In this document: piece after piece, positions 6,502-14,352 of the stretch
How positions within the stretch are numbered: position 1 is the stretch's first letter
How the letters are laid out: each line of letters opens with the position of its first letter
Assembly: GCA_035719045.1 (NCBI GenBank)
Contig: DASTGO010000020.1
Coordinates: 1 to 28,023, forward strand
DNA from: DASTGO01 sp035719045
Lineage (GTDB): Bacteria; Actinomycetota; Actinomycetes; Actinomycetales; Kineosporiaceae
DNA: 28,023 bases
Direction of reading: 5' to 3'
Program-made: the position numbers and the translations under genes
The notes under the pieces: model-generated
What the model was told of the DNA's origin: nothing
Seen by the model: the letters and a program-made list of their open reading frames with translations, nothing else
Databases searched by the model: none

Positions 6502-7734
6502 TTACTGCCGGGCCTGCCGGGGGACCATGACCTCCTCGAGGATGAGCAGCACGCCCGCCGCGACCGGGATGGCCACCAGGGCGCCGACCATGCCGAGCAG
6601 GGACCCGCCGACCAGGGCCGCGATCACGGTGACCGCACCGGGGACGGCGACGGTCCGGGCCATGATCCGCGGGGAGATCACGTAGTTCTCCAGTTGCTGG
6701 TAGACGACGTAGTAGACCAGGGCGACCGCGGCCAGCTGCCAGGAGTCGAACAGGGCGACCAGGACCACCAGGCAGGCGCCGAGGGTGGCCCCGATCATCG
6801 GGATCAACCCGAGCAGGCCGACCGCGATCGACAGCACGAGCCGGTAGTCCAGGCCGAGGATCGTCAGCATGAGGTACGTGAGGACCGCGTTGATCGTCGC
6901 GACCGCCACCTGTCCGGCGATGTAGGCCCCGATCCGCCGGATGATCTCGTCCCCGAGCAGCCGCACCCGCTCGCGGCGCGAGGCGGGGACCAGACGGTAG
7001 GCGGCCTCCGTCATCGACTGTTTGGAGGCGAGGATGTACAGGGTCAGCACGAGGACGGTGAACGCGCTGAACGCCCCCGACACCACCGCCTTGCCGGCGC
7101 CGTAGACCCCGCCGAACAACTGCAGCCAGGTGTCCTGGTTGGTCAGCACCTTCTTGAGCTGGTCGGTGGCTGTCGAGATCACCCCGAAGTGCTGGTCCAG
7201 CCAGTGCACCGCCGAGGAGTTCTCGAACTCGGTGAGCAGCGCGGGCAGTTGGGTCCCGAACGCGCTGCCCTGGGAGACCAGGGTCGGCACGACGGCCGCC
7301 ACGAACCCAGCGAACACCGCGATCACCCCGAGCACGACGGTGGTGACCGCCCAGCCCCGGCTCAGCCCGCGCCGCTGCAGCCAGGCCACCACGGGGTCCA
7401 GCCCGAGAGCGAGGAACAGCGCGACGAGCATCAGCGTGAGCACCTCGGTCAGCCGGCCGAGCATGGTCACCAGCCAGTAGGCGACCAGCACACCGATCGC
7501 GCCCATGAAGCCCACGTAGAACGGGTGGCTGCGGTTGACCGGCAGTCCGGGCACCCCGAAGGGGGAGCTCTCCCGGCGACGCTCGACCGCCCCGTCCTCG
7601 GGGGACCGGCTCTCGGGTGACGGGTTCCCCGGGGCGCCGTCCCGGGGAACCCCGGTCAGGACGTGTGCCGCGGCCACCTCACCGGTCGCCGACCCCGCCG
7701 CGGGACCGTCGCCCGCCTGCTCCTGGCCATCCAT
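6502..7734 (-). CDS. AI-2E family transporter (PerM/YhhQ-like permease)
   Basis: The 410-residue protein has a hydrophilic N-terminal extension of about 75 residues, then the AI-2E exporter fold: hydrophobic pairs (VGFMGAIGVLVAYWLV, LTLMLVALFLALGLDPVV), RRGLSRGWAVTTVVL, the DEIIRRIGAYIAGQ motif, and C-terminal helices with LIPMIGATLGA and YYVVYQQLENYVISPRIM. QLENYVISPRI and GLIPMIGA are characteristic of the family. Members export small molecules or act as ion antiporters; the substrate here is unknown. The ATG at 7734 has GGAAGG about nine bases upstream. The gene is separated from the FilP-like gene by a strong terminator, so it probably has its own promoter in 7735-7860. Confidence 0.9.
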   Translation of the reverse strand: MDGQEQAGDGPAAGSATGEVAAAHVLTGVPRDGAPGNPSPESRSPEDGAVERRRESSPFGVPGLPVNRSHPFYVGFMGAIGVLVAYWLVTMLGRLTEVLTLMLVALFLALGLDPVVAWLQRRGLSRGWAVTTVVLGVIAVFAGFVAAVVPTLVSQGSAFGTQLPALLTEFENSSAVHWLDQHFGVISTATDQLKKVLTNQDTWLQLFGGVYGAGKAVVSGAFSAFTVLVLTLYILASKQSMTEAAYRLVPASRRERVRLLGDEIIRRIGAYIAGQVAVATINAVLTYLMLTILGLDYRLVLSIAVGLLGLIPMIGATLGACLVVLVALFDSWQLAAVALVYYVVYQQLENYVISPRIMARTVAVPGAVTVIAALVGGSLLGMVGALVAIPVAAGVLLILEEVMVPRQARQ

Positions 7735-7849
7735 GCCGATCACCTTCCCCGTCTCGCCGTCCAAGCCTGCCAGGTCCCGCCCGGCACCGAGATCACGTCG
7801 GACGCTCCCGCGGGGTTCCTTGAGCCGTCCGGAACCGGCGAGACCCCGT

Positions 7850-7901
7850 CGCGCAAAACGCCGGCGGCGCCGGACCCTGCGAGAGGGTCCGGCGCCGCCG
7901 G
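7850..7901 (-). terminator. Strong intrinsic terminator after FilP-like gene
   Basis: A perfect 18-bp stem (7861-7878 pairing with 7884-7901, loop GCGAG) lies 21 bp after the stop of the minus-strand coiled-coil gene. Read on that strand it is followed by CGTTTTGCGC, giving a short T run. This is a convincing rho-independent terminator. Confidence 0.88.
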
Positions 7902-7922
7902 ACGGAGCTGCCGGAGCCGGGC

Positions 7923-9185
7923 TCAGCGAGCGTTGGCGGCCTCGGTGTCGGGGAGCACGATGGTCCGCTCCTCGGCCGCGATGGTGTCCGCGGTCTCCAC
8001 GCTCGGCGCTGGGGCAGCCGGGGCCGGGACGGCCGCGGCTGCGGCCAGCTTGTCCAGGCCCGGCATGGCACCGAGCAGGTGGCGCAGCTGGTCGAGGTGA
8101 CCGGTGATGCTGTCCCGCTGGCGGTTGAGGTCGTCCACCTGGCGCTGGGCGGCCCGGCGGCTGCGCTCCGCCTCGCTCTTGGCCTCCGACACGGTCTTGT
8201 CGGCGTGGGAGCGCGCCTCGGCGAGCACCTGGTCGGCGTTGCGGCGGGCCGTCGTGACGACCTGCTTGGCGTGCTCGTCGGCCTCCCGGCGGACCTGCTC
8301 GGCCTGCTCGACGGCCTTCGCGGCCCGCTGCTCGGCGGCGGCGGCCCGCTGCTCGGCCTCGGTGACCAGCTGGGTGGCCTGCGCGACCGCAGCCTCGTGC
8401 CGTTCGGCGTCGAGCCGCTCGGCCTCCTCGCGGCGGGCGGCCAGCTTGACCTCCAGGTCCGTGGTGAGCTGGTCGGCCTTCTTGCGGGCGTCCTCGAGCA
8501 GGGCGGCCGCCGTGGTCCGCAGTTCGTCGGCCTCGCGCTTGGCGGTCACCCGCAGGTCCTCGACCTCGCGCTTGACGTGCGCCCGCAGCTCGGTGACCTC
8601 GCGCTCGGCGGTGGCCCGCATCCGGGCCAGCTCCCGGTCCACGGTGGTCCGCTTCTCGGTGGTCTCGTGCTCGGTGACCGACTTGAGCTTGGCGGCCTCG
8701 CGCTCGGCGACGGCGAGCATCTCCTCCGCCTTGCGGGTGGCGGTGGCGGTGATCTCCGCCGCCTCGCTGCCCGCGACCCGGCGGATCTCCGCGCTCTCCC
8801 GCTGGGCGGCGCCGACCTGGTCGTTGGACTCCTTCTGCGCCGTGGCCCGGACCTGGGAGGCCTCCACCCGGGCCTGGGCGAGCATCTCCTCGGCGTCCTT
8901 GCTCGCCGCGGCGATCACGTCCCCGGCCTGCTCCTCGGCCAGGCGCAGGAGCTGCTCGATCCGGGCACCCAGGCCGCTGTAGGTCGGCCGCTCGGCCTCC
9001 CGCAGCTGGCGCTGGGCCTCCGCGGCCTCGCCCTGGAGCCTGGTGTTGCGGGTGTCGAGTTCCTCCACCCGGGCCCTGGCGTCCCGCACCGCCGCCTCGA
9101 GCGTGGAGATCCGCTCGTCGACCTGGGCGGGGTCGTACCCGCGCATGATCCTGCTGAAACCGTGCTGGCTCTGGTCGCCCGCCAC
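7923..9185 (-). CDS. FilP/Scy-like coiled-coil polarity or cytoskeletal protein
   Basis: The 420-residue protein starts with a DivIVA-like segment (GFSRIMRGYDPAQVDERISTL, about residues 9-29). An almost unbroken Ala/Glu/Arg/Gln-rich coiled coil runs to about residue 370, with repeated AEREAAKL / KREADELR-type blocks. The tail is Ala/Pro-rich with EERTIVLPDTEA. Actinobacterial proteins of this kind are often labelled cellulose-binding protein; the characterised members FilP and Scy in Streptomyces organise polar growth as filament-forming scaffolds. From memory, those genes sit beside methylmalonyl-CoA epimerase, which supports the assignment. The start is GTG at 9185 with GGGAGG nine bases upstream. 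Only 33 bp separate it from the ccr stop, so it probably shares a transcript with ccr. Confidence 0.82.
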   Translation of the reverse strand: MAGDQSQHGFSRIMRGYDPAQVDERISTLEAAVRDARARVEELDTRNTRLQGEAAEAQRQLREAERPTYSGLGARIEQLLRLAEEQAGDVIAAASKDAEEMLAQARVEASQVRATAQKESNDQVGAAQRESAEIRRVAGSEAAEITATATRKAEEMLAVAEREAAKLKSVTEHETTEKRTTVDRELARMRATAEREVTELRAHVKREVEDLRVTAKREADELRTTAAALLEDARKKADQLTTDLEVKLAARREEAERLDAERHEAAVAQATQLVTEAEQRAAAAEQRAAKAVEQAEQVRREADEHAKQVVTTARRNADQVLAEARSHADKTVSEAKSEAERSRRAAQRQVDDLNRQRDSITGHLDQLRHLLGAMPGLDKLAAAAAVPAPAAPAPSVETADTIAAEERTIVLPDTEAANAR

Positions 9186-9218
9186 TTCGCCGAACCTCCC
9201 TAGGCCCCCGCCCGGGGC

Positions 9219-10556
9219 CTACACGTCGCGGAACCGCATGATCGCCTTGAGGTGCCGATCCCGGAGATCGACATCCTCGACGCCCAGTCCATCCCCCGGA
9301 GCCAGGCAGAGTACCCCTACCTTGCCCTGGTGAGTGTTGCGATGGACGTCCAGCGCAGCCTGTGAGGCTAGCGCCAACGGGTACGCCTTGGACAGGGTGG
9401 GGTGGATCAGCCCGCGTGCGATCAGGTCGTTGGCCTGCCAGGCCTCCGAGTAGTTGGCGAAGTGGGAACCGATGATCCGCTTGAGGTTCATCCACAGGTA
9501 GCGGTTGTCGTACTGGTGCTCGTAACCGGATGTTGACGCGCAGGTCACGATCGTGCCGCCCCGGCGGGCCACGTAGGTGCTCGCGCCGAAGGTCTCCCGG
9601 CCGGGGTGCTCGAAGACGATGTCCACGTCGTAGCCGCCGGTCAGCTCGCGGATCTTGGCGCCGAGCCGCTTCCACTCCGACTGGTCCTGGGTGTGCGGGT
9701 CCTTCCAGAACCGGTAGCCCTCGGCGGCACGGTCGATCACCAGCTCGGCACCCATCCGGTGGCAGATGGTCGCCTTCTCCGGGGAGGAGACGACGCAGAC
9801 CGGGGTCGCGCCCGCCGCCAGCGCCATCTGTGTCGCGTAGGAGCCGAGCCCGCCGGAGGCTCCCCAGATCAGCACCCGGTCCCCGAGTTTCAGGGCCGCC
9901 CCGTTCTTGGAGATCAGCTGCCGGTAGGCGGTGGAGTTCACCAGCCCCGGGGAGGCCGCCTCCTCCCAGGTCAGATGCCGGGGCTTGGGCATCAGCTGGT
10001 TGGCCTTGACCAGGGCGAGCTGGGCGAGACCGCCGAAGTTGGTCTCGAAGCCCCAGATCCGCTGCTCGGGGTCGAGCATCGTGTCGGCGTGGCCCTCGGG
10101 GCGTTCCAGTTCGACCGACAGGCAGTGCGCGACCACCTTGTCGCCGGGCTTCCAGGCGTGCACCCCCGGCCCTGCGCGCAGGACGACGCCCGACAGGTCG
10201 GACCCGACCACGTGGTAGGGCAGGTCGTGCCGCTTGGCCAGCGGGGAGGTCCGGCCGTACCGCTTGAGGAACTGGAAGGTCGGCACGGGTTCGAAGATCG
10301 AGGTCCACACCGTGTTGTAGTTGATCGCGCTGGCCATCACCGCGACCAGTGCCTCGCCCGGGCCGAGCTCCGGGGTGGCCACACCCTCCAGGTGCAGGCT
10401 CTTCCGGGGGTCCTTGTCCCGGCTGGGCATGCCCGCGAACATGTCCACCTCGTCGGCGTGGACCGTCACCGCCTGGTAGTGGTCGGGCACCCACAGTGCG
10501 GCGAAGTCCTCCGAGGAGGTGTCGGGGGACTGGATGGCGTCGAGGATGTGCTGCAC
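9219..10556 (-). CDS. ccr: Crotonyl-CoA carboxylase/reductase
   Basis: The 445-residue enzyme catalyses NADPH-dependent reductive carboxylation of crotonyl-CoA to ethylmalonyl-CoA, the key step of the ethylmalonyl-CoA pathway and a source of polyketide extender units. The GTG at 10556 has AGGGAGG five bases upstream and gives the usual N-terminus (QHILDAIQS). With this start, the CO2-binding residues known from the Kitasatospora enzyme fall at the same numbers: Asn81, Phe170, Glu171 and His365. The NADPH Rossmann motif is GASGGLGSYATQ (232-243), and FEHPGRETFGAS and TCASTSGY are family signatures. A longer start at 10622 has no ribosome site. It lies downstream of the epimerase gene on the same strand. 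Confidence 0.96.
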   Translation of the reverse strand: MQHILDAIQSPDTSSEDFAALWVPDHYQAVTVHADEVDMFAGMPSRDKDPRKSLHLEGVATPELGPGEALVAVMASAINYNTVWTSIFEPVPTFQFLKRYGRTSPLAKRHDLPYHVVGSDLSGVVLRAGPGVHAWKPGDKVVAHCLSVELERPEGHADTMLDPEQRIWGFETNFGGLAQLALVKANQLMPKPRHLTWEEAASPGLVNSTAYRQLISKNGAALKLGDRVLIWGASGGLGSYATQMALAAGATPVCVVSSPEKATICHRMGAELVIDRAAEGYRFWKDPHTQDQSEWKRLGAKIRELTGGYDVDIVFEHPGRETFGASTYVARRGGTIVTCASTSGYEHQYDNRYLWMNLKRIIGSHFANYSEAWQANDLIARGLIHPTLSKAYPLALASQAALDVHRNTHQGKVGVLCLAPGDGLGVEDVDLRDRHLKAIMRFRDV

Positions 10557-10663
10557 CGGGGCCTCCCTGGACGGCGTCGTCGACCACGGCATCGTCTCCG
10601 ACACCGGACGGGTCGGCGACACGGTCCGCAGGACGGGTCGAGCAGCGACGCTATCCAGGGGTC

Positions 10664-10701
10664 AACAGGCCGGGTACCCGCCTGTTCGTGACCTGGGTCA
10701 C
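10664..10701. promoter_or_regulatory. Two adjacent inverted repeats upstream of ccr
   Basis: AACAGGC (10664-10670) and GCCTGTT (10680-10686) flank CGGGTACCC. Two bases later GTGACC-TG-GGTCAC forms a perfect 6+2+6 repeat (10688-10701). Both lie 108-145 bp upstream of the ccr start, in the 254-bp gap after the epimerase gene. They look like transcription-factor operators; no regulator gene is adjacent. Confidence 0.45.
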
Positions 10702-10810
10702 CCCGATTTGTGGTTGAGCGACGCCGCCCGCAGGGCACCTTCCCCTAGGTGGTGCCGGGGTCGGGCCGGGGGTGCGGGCGGCGTCGCGACGTCGATGCGG
10801 TGCGGGCGGT

Positions 10811-11275
10811 TCAGTGCGGGGCGGCGGCGGGCTCGACCAGCTCGACGAGCACCCCGCCGGCGTCCTTGGGGTGCACGAAGTTGACGCGGCTGCCGGCGGT
10901 GCCGCGCTTGGGGACCTCGTACAGCAGTCGCATCCCCCGCTCGCGCAGGGTGGCGGCGACGGCCTCGACGTCGCTCACCCGGTAGGCGACCTGCTGGAGG
11001 CCCGGCCCGTTGCGGTCCAGGAACTTGCCGATCGTCGACTCCGGGGTCAGCGGTGCCAGCAGTTGCACGCAGGAGCCGGAGTCGCCGACGGCCATCATCG
11101 CCTCGCGGACGCCCTGCTCCTCGTTGGTCTCCTCGTGCACCAGCCGCATCCCGAACACGTCGCGGTACTTCGCGATCGCCTCGTCGAGGTCCGGCACGGC
11201 CACGCCGACGTGGTCGATCGCGGTGAACAGTCCGGCGGGCAGGCCGCTCCCGGCGGTGGTCTCGTGGGTGGTCAT
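10811..11275 (-). CDS. mce: Methylmalonyl-CoA epimerase (VOC superfamily)
   Basis: The 154-residue protein interconverts 2R and 2S methylmalonyl-CoA (and, in ethylmalonyl-CoA pathway organisms, ethylmalonyl-CoA). It has paired VOC modules. The expected metal ligands are His22 (AIDHVGVAV), Gln71 (CVQLLAP) and Glu145 (VLVELVEP). The third ligand position, a His in the common GLHHIAY motif, reads GLQQVAY here (Gln94-Gln95). HPKDAGGVLVE is a family signature. The ATG at 11275 is the only good start although its ribosome site is weak. It diverges from the thiolase-meaB pair and is followed on the same strand by ccr. Confidence 0.93.
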   Translation of the reverse strand: MTTHETTAGSGLPAGLFTAIDHVGVAVPDLDEAIAKYRDVFGMRLVHEETNEEQGVREAMMAVGDSGSCVQLLAPLTPESTIGKFLDRNGPGLQQVAYRVSDVEAVAATLRERGMRLLYEVPKRGTAGSRVNFVHPKDAGGVLVELVEPAAAPH

Positions 11276-11828
11276 GCCGCCCACGCTAGCCGCCCGTCCC
11301 CGGCGGACCCCGGTCGTCGGTCCCGGTCGCGGGCCGTCCGGTCTGCTCTCGGGTCGTCGGGTCCGTCGTGGTCGTCGGGGCTGGTCGGATAGCAGGGCTG
11401 GTCGGACGGCGGCCACCGCGGGGGCCGGTGCAGCGGCGGCGGGGAGAGGGTGGACCGAGGAAAGGGTGGATCGAGGAGAGGGCGGAGCGGGGGCGGGGCC
11501 GGTGCGGCGGCGGCGGGGACAGGGCGGGGGATGATGTGACGGCGGCCACATGTTCGCCCGTAGGGGGAGGGCGTGGCCCGGGTTACGGTTCGGGGACCGG
11601 CGGAGTCCTGGCTGGTGCCCGCGGCACGGTCCGCCCCGACAGCTGCAGTCCCGCCCCAACAGCTGCGTCCCGTCCGATCAGATCTGTCCCGCCCGTCAGA
11701 CCCCGTCCCGCCTGCAGGTCGCGTTCCGCCCGCAGGTCGTGTTCTGCCCGTCGCGTCCCGCACTGTCCCGCCGGAAGCCGCCGCACCGACAGGCCGGACG
11801 CTGCCGTCCGATGTCCAGGAGGAAGTCC
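11276..11828. other. 553-bp divergent intergenic region
   Basis: This gap separates the divergent epimerase and thiolase genes and should hold both promoters. The first half is purine-rich with repeated GAGG-AAGGG-GGA blocks (about 11440-11525). ATGTG (11534-11538) and CACAT (11547-11551) form a 5+8+5 inverted repeat. The thiolase-proximal half holds the 18-19 bp tandem repeats annotated separately. I see no convincing gene on either strand. Confidence 0.7.
11629..11758. repeat. 18-19 bp imperfect tandem repeats upstream of thiolase
   Basis: Units begin at 11629, 11648, 11667, 11686, 11705, 11723 and 11741, each starting GTCC or GTTC. The first four are 19 bp, the next two 18 bp and the seventh 14 bp. 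The consensus is roughly GTCCCGCCCGNCAGNTC. The array ends about 70 bp before the thiolase ATG, inside its probable leader or promoter. A period of 18-19 bp is nearly two helical turns, and the array as a whole is not a multiple of three, so regulator binding sites are more likely than coding. Confidence 0.75.
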
Positions 11829-13043
11829 ATGACCGAACCGACCACCGACCGCCGCACCTCCGTGATCGTGGCCGGGGCACGGACCCCGATGGGCCGGCTC
11901 CTCGGCTCGCTGAAGGACTTCTCCGGCGCCGACCTCGGCGGGTTCGCGATCAGGGGCGCCCTGGCCAAGGCCGGGATCAGCGGGGACGCCGTCGAGTACG
12001 TGATCATGGGGCAGGTGCTGCAGGCGGGCACCGGGCAGATCTCCGCCCGGCAGGCCGCGGTCAAGGGCGGCATCCCGCTGAGCGTCCCGTCCCTCACCGT
12101 CAACAAGGTGTGCCTGTCCGGCATCAACGCCATCGCGCTGGCCGACCAGCTCATCCGCAGCGGCGAGTACGACGTGGTCGTGGCCGGCGGCATGGAGTCG
12201 ATGACCCAGGCCCCGCACCTGCTCACCGGATCCCGCGAGGGCTTCAAGTACGGCGACACCGCGCTGAAGGACTCCATGTCCCTGGACGGGCTGTGGGACG
12301 TCTTCACCGACCAGGCGATGGGTCTGCTGACCGACGCCGCGAACGCCGGTGACGTGGAGTTCGGCCGGGAGGAGCAGGACGCCTTCGCCGCCCGCTCCCA
12401 CCAGCGGGCCGCCCAGGCCTGGAAGAACGGTGTGTTCGACGACGAGGTCGTGGCGGTGGAGATCCCGCAGCGCAAGGGCGACCCGGTCCAGTTCAAGAAC
12501 GACGAGGGCGTGCGCGGGGACACCACCGTCGAGTCGCTGGCCAAGCTGCGCCCGGCGTTCCGCAGGGACGGCACGATCACCGCCGGCTCGGCCTCGCAGA
12601 TCTCCGACGGAGCGGCAGCGGTGGTCGTGATGAGCAAGGCCAAGGCCGAGGAACTGGGCCTGAGCTGGCTGGCCGAGATCGGTGCGCACGGCTGGGTGGC
12701 AGGCCCGGACTCCACGCTGCAGGAGCAGCCGGCCAACGCGATCAAGGCGGCCGCGGCGAAGGAGGGCATCGCCGTCGCGGACCTCGACCTGGTCGAGATC
12801 AACGAGGCGTTCGCCGTCGTGGGCCTGGCGTCGACCAAGGTGCTCGGCATCGACCCCGAGATCGTCAACGTCAACGGCGGCGCGATCGCGATGGGCCACC
12901 CGCTGGGCATGTCCGGCGCGCGGATCGTGCTGCACCTGGCGCTGGAGCTGGCCCGCCGCGGTGGCGGGGTCGGCGCCGCGGCTCTGTGTGGTGGAGGGGG
13001 CCAGGGCGACGCGCTCATCGTCCGGGTGCCTGCCCGCGGCTGA
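11829..13043 (+). CDS. Acetyl-CoA acetyltransferase (thiolase)
   Basis: The 404-residue thiolase has the nucleophilic Cys95 in VNKVCLSG, the NEAF motif (325-328), His357 in GHPLGMSGAR, and the second catalytic Cys387 in ALCGGGGQG. The biosynthetic-type wording GHP-x-G-x-SG and the pathway neighbours (epimerase, ccr, meaB) favour condensation of acetyl-CoA to acetoacetyl-CoA. The ATG at 11829 follows AGGAGG by six bases. It is followed on the same strand by meaB after a 202-bp gap containing the second copy of the dispersed palindrome. Confidence 0.94.
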   Translation: MTEPTTDRRTSVIVAGARTPMGRLLGSLKDFSGADLGGFAIRGALAKAGISGDAVEYVIMGQVLQAGTGQISARQAAVKGGIPLSVPSLTVNKVCLSGINAIALADQLIRSGEYDVVVAGGMESMTQAPHLLTGSREGFKYGDTALKDSMSLDGLWDVFTDQAMGLLTDAANAGDVEFGREEQDAFAARSHQRAAQAWKNGVFDDEVVAVEIPQRKGDPVQFKNDEGVRGDTTVESLAKLRPAFRRDGTITAGSASQISDGAAAVVVMSKAKAEELGLSWLAEIGAHGWVAGPDSTLQEQPANAIKAAAAKEGIAVADLDLVEINEAFAVVGLASTKVLGIDPEIVNVNGGAIAMGHPLGMSGARIVLHLALELARRGGGVGAAALCGGGGQGDALIVRVPARG

Positions 13044-13104
13044 GCCGGCACCGCCTGTCGCCGCTGCCGTGCCCGGTAGTTCCGGGCAGGGTGGCAGCCA
13101 CCCC

Positions 13105-13133
13105 CCCGGGCACGGTGGCACATCGTGCCCGGG
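13105..13133. repeat. Palindromic intergenic repeat (copy B)
   Basis: A perfect 10-bp stem, CCCGGGCACG (13105-13114) and CGTGCCCGGG (13124-13133), flanks the 9-nt loop GTGGCACAT. Nineteen bases (13113-13131) are identical to 111-129 at the left edge of the window, 13 kb away. It lies between the thiolase stop and the meaB start. Confidence 0.85.
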
Positions 13134-13245
13134 ACAGGGCCGCGGGTTTCCCTGGCAGCCGGGTGCGGGAGGCTGGGACCGCAGCGGGACGGCAGGCGAC
13201 GGCGACGAAGGGCGGGCAGCGGGCGTGGGCACCACAGGCTCGGGC

Positions 13246-14256
13246 ATGACGGGTTCCGGCACGGCGGGTTGGTCCGGCGGACGGCAGGTCGACGTGGGCC
13301 GGCTGGTCGAGCAGGCGCGCGGGGGCTCGGCCCGGGCCGTCGCCCGGCTGGTCTCCCTGGTCGAGGACGCCCACCCGGCCCTGCGCGAGGTGATGGCGGC
13401 CCTCGCCCCGCACACCGGGCACGCCCGGGTGATCGGCCTGACCGGATCCCCCGGGGTGGGCAAGTCCACGACGACGTCTGCCCTGGTCAAGGCATTGCGA
13501 GCCGGTGGGGAGCGGGTCGGCGTACTCGCCGTCGACCCCTCGTCGCCGTTCTCCGGCGGCGCACTGCTCGGCGACCGGATCCGGATGCAGGACCATGCAC
13601 TGGACCCCGGGGTGTTCATCCGGTCGATGGCCAGCCGTGGGCATCTCGGCGGGCTGTCCTGGGCGACTCCGCAGGCGTTGCGGGTGCTGGACGGGGCAGG
13701 CTTCGACGTGGTCCTCGTGGAGACCGTCGGGGTCGGGCAGAGCGAGGTCGAGGTGGCCGGGCTCGCCGACACCTGCATCGTCCTGCTCGCCCCCGGGATG
13801 GGGGACGGGATCCAGGCGGCCAAGGCCGGGATCCTGGAGATCGGCGACGTGTTCGTGGTCAACAAGGCCGACCGGGACGGTGCGGACCACACCGTGCGTG
13901 ACCTGCGGCACATGATTACCTTCGGTGCGGAGACCCGGCATCCCGGGGACTGGCGCCCGCCGGTGCTCAAGACGGTCGCGGCCCGGGGCGAGGGCATCGA
14001 CGAGGTGGTCGCGGCGCTGGCCGACCACCACCGCTGGGCCGGCGACGGCGGTCAGTTGCACCGTCGCCGGCACCGGCGGGCGGCCGGGGAGATCGAGGCG
14101 ATCACGGTGACCGCGCTGCGGGAACGCCTGGGCGACCTGCGGGACGGCCACCTGCTCGATGATCTCGCCGCCGACGTCGCCGCCGGGCGTACCGACCCGT
14201 ACACCGCCGCCGACCGGCTGCTGCGCGACCTCGGCGCCTGCGCTCCCGTCGCCTGA
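13246..14256 (+). CDS. meaB: MeaB/ArgK-type G-protein chaperone of a B12-dependent acyl-CoA mutase
   Basis: The 336-residue G3E-family GTPase loads and protects the adenosylcobalamin cofactor of methylmalonyl-CoA (or ethylmalonyl-CoA) mutase. Visible motifs: P-loop GLTGSPGVGKST (64-75), DPSSPFSGGALLGDRIRM, ETVGVGQSEVEV (Walker B/switch region), GMGDGIQAAKAGILEI, and NKADR for guanine recognition. Family proteins usually begin near the QVDVGRLVEQAR segment. The ATG at 13246 gives about 14 extra residues; a GTG at 13225 is the other option, and neither has a strong ribosome site. The mutase is not in the window. Confidence 0.94.
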   Translation: MTGSGTAGWSGGRQVDVGRLVEQARGGSARAVARLVSLVEDAHPALREVMAALAPHTGHARVIGLTGSPGVGKSTTTSALVKALRAGGERVGVLAVDPSSPFSGGALLGDRIRMQDHALDPGVFIRSMASRGHLGGLSWATPQALRVLDGAGFDVVLVETVGVGQSEVEVAGLADTCIVLLAPGMGDGIQAAKAGILEIGDVFVVNKADRDGADHTVRDLRHMITFGAETRHPGDWRPPVLKTVAARGEGIDEVVAALADHHRWAGDGGQLHRRRHRRAAGEIEAITVTALRERLGDLRDGHLLDDLAADVAAGRTDPYTAADRLLRDLGACAPVA

Positions 14257-14352
14257 GAGCCCCGGTTGCCGGGTGGGCCGGCGATCGGGTTCGGGCAGCG
14301 GGCGATCGGGCTCGGGTGGGACCGGCCTGCGGGTCAGCCGTGCCGCAGCCGG

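Noticed and set aside
6502..10587. A single open frame of about 1,360 codons on the minus strand spanning three genes
   Set aside because: Only its last part (from 7734) is the AI-2E transporter. The rest overlaps ccr and the coiled-coil gene in the wrong frame and is an artefact of high GC.
11440..11525. CRISPR-like repeats in the purine-rich stretch
   Set aside because: Blocks are short, irregular and without spacers.
11583..13997. An 800-codon minus-strand frame opposite the thiolase and meaB genes
   Set aside because: It is antisense to two genes with complete catalytic motifs, and its product is a Arg/Pro/Ser-rich shadow.
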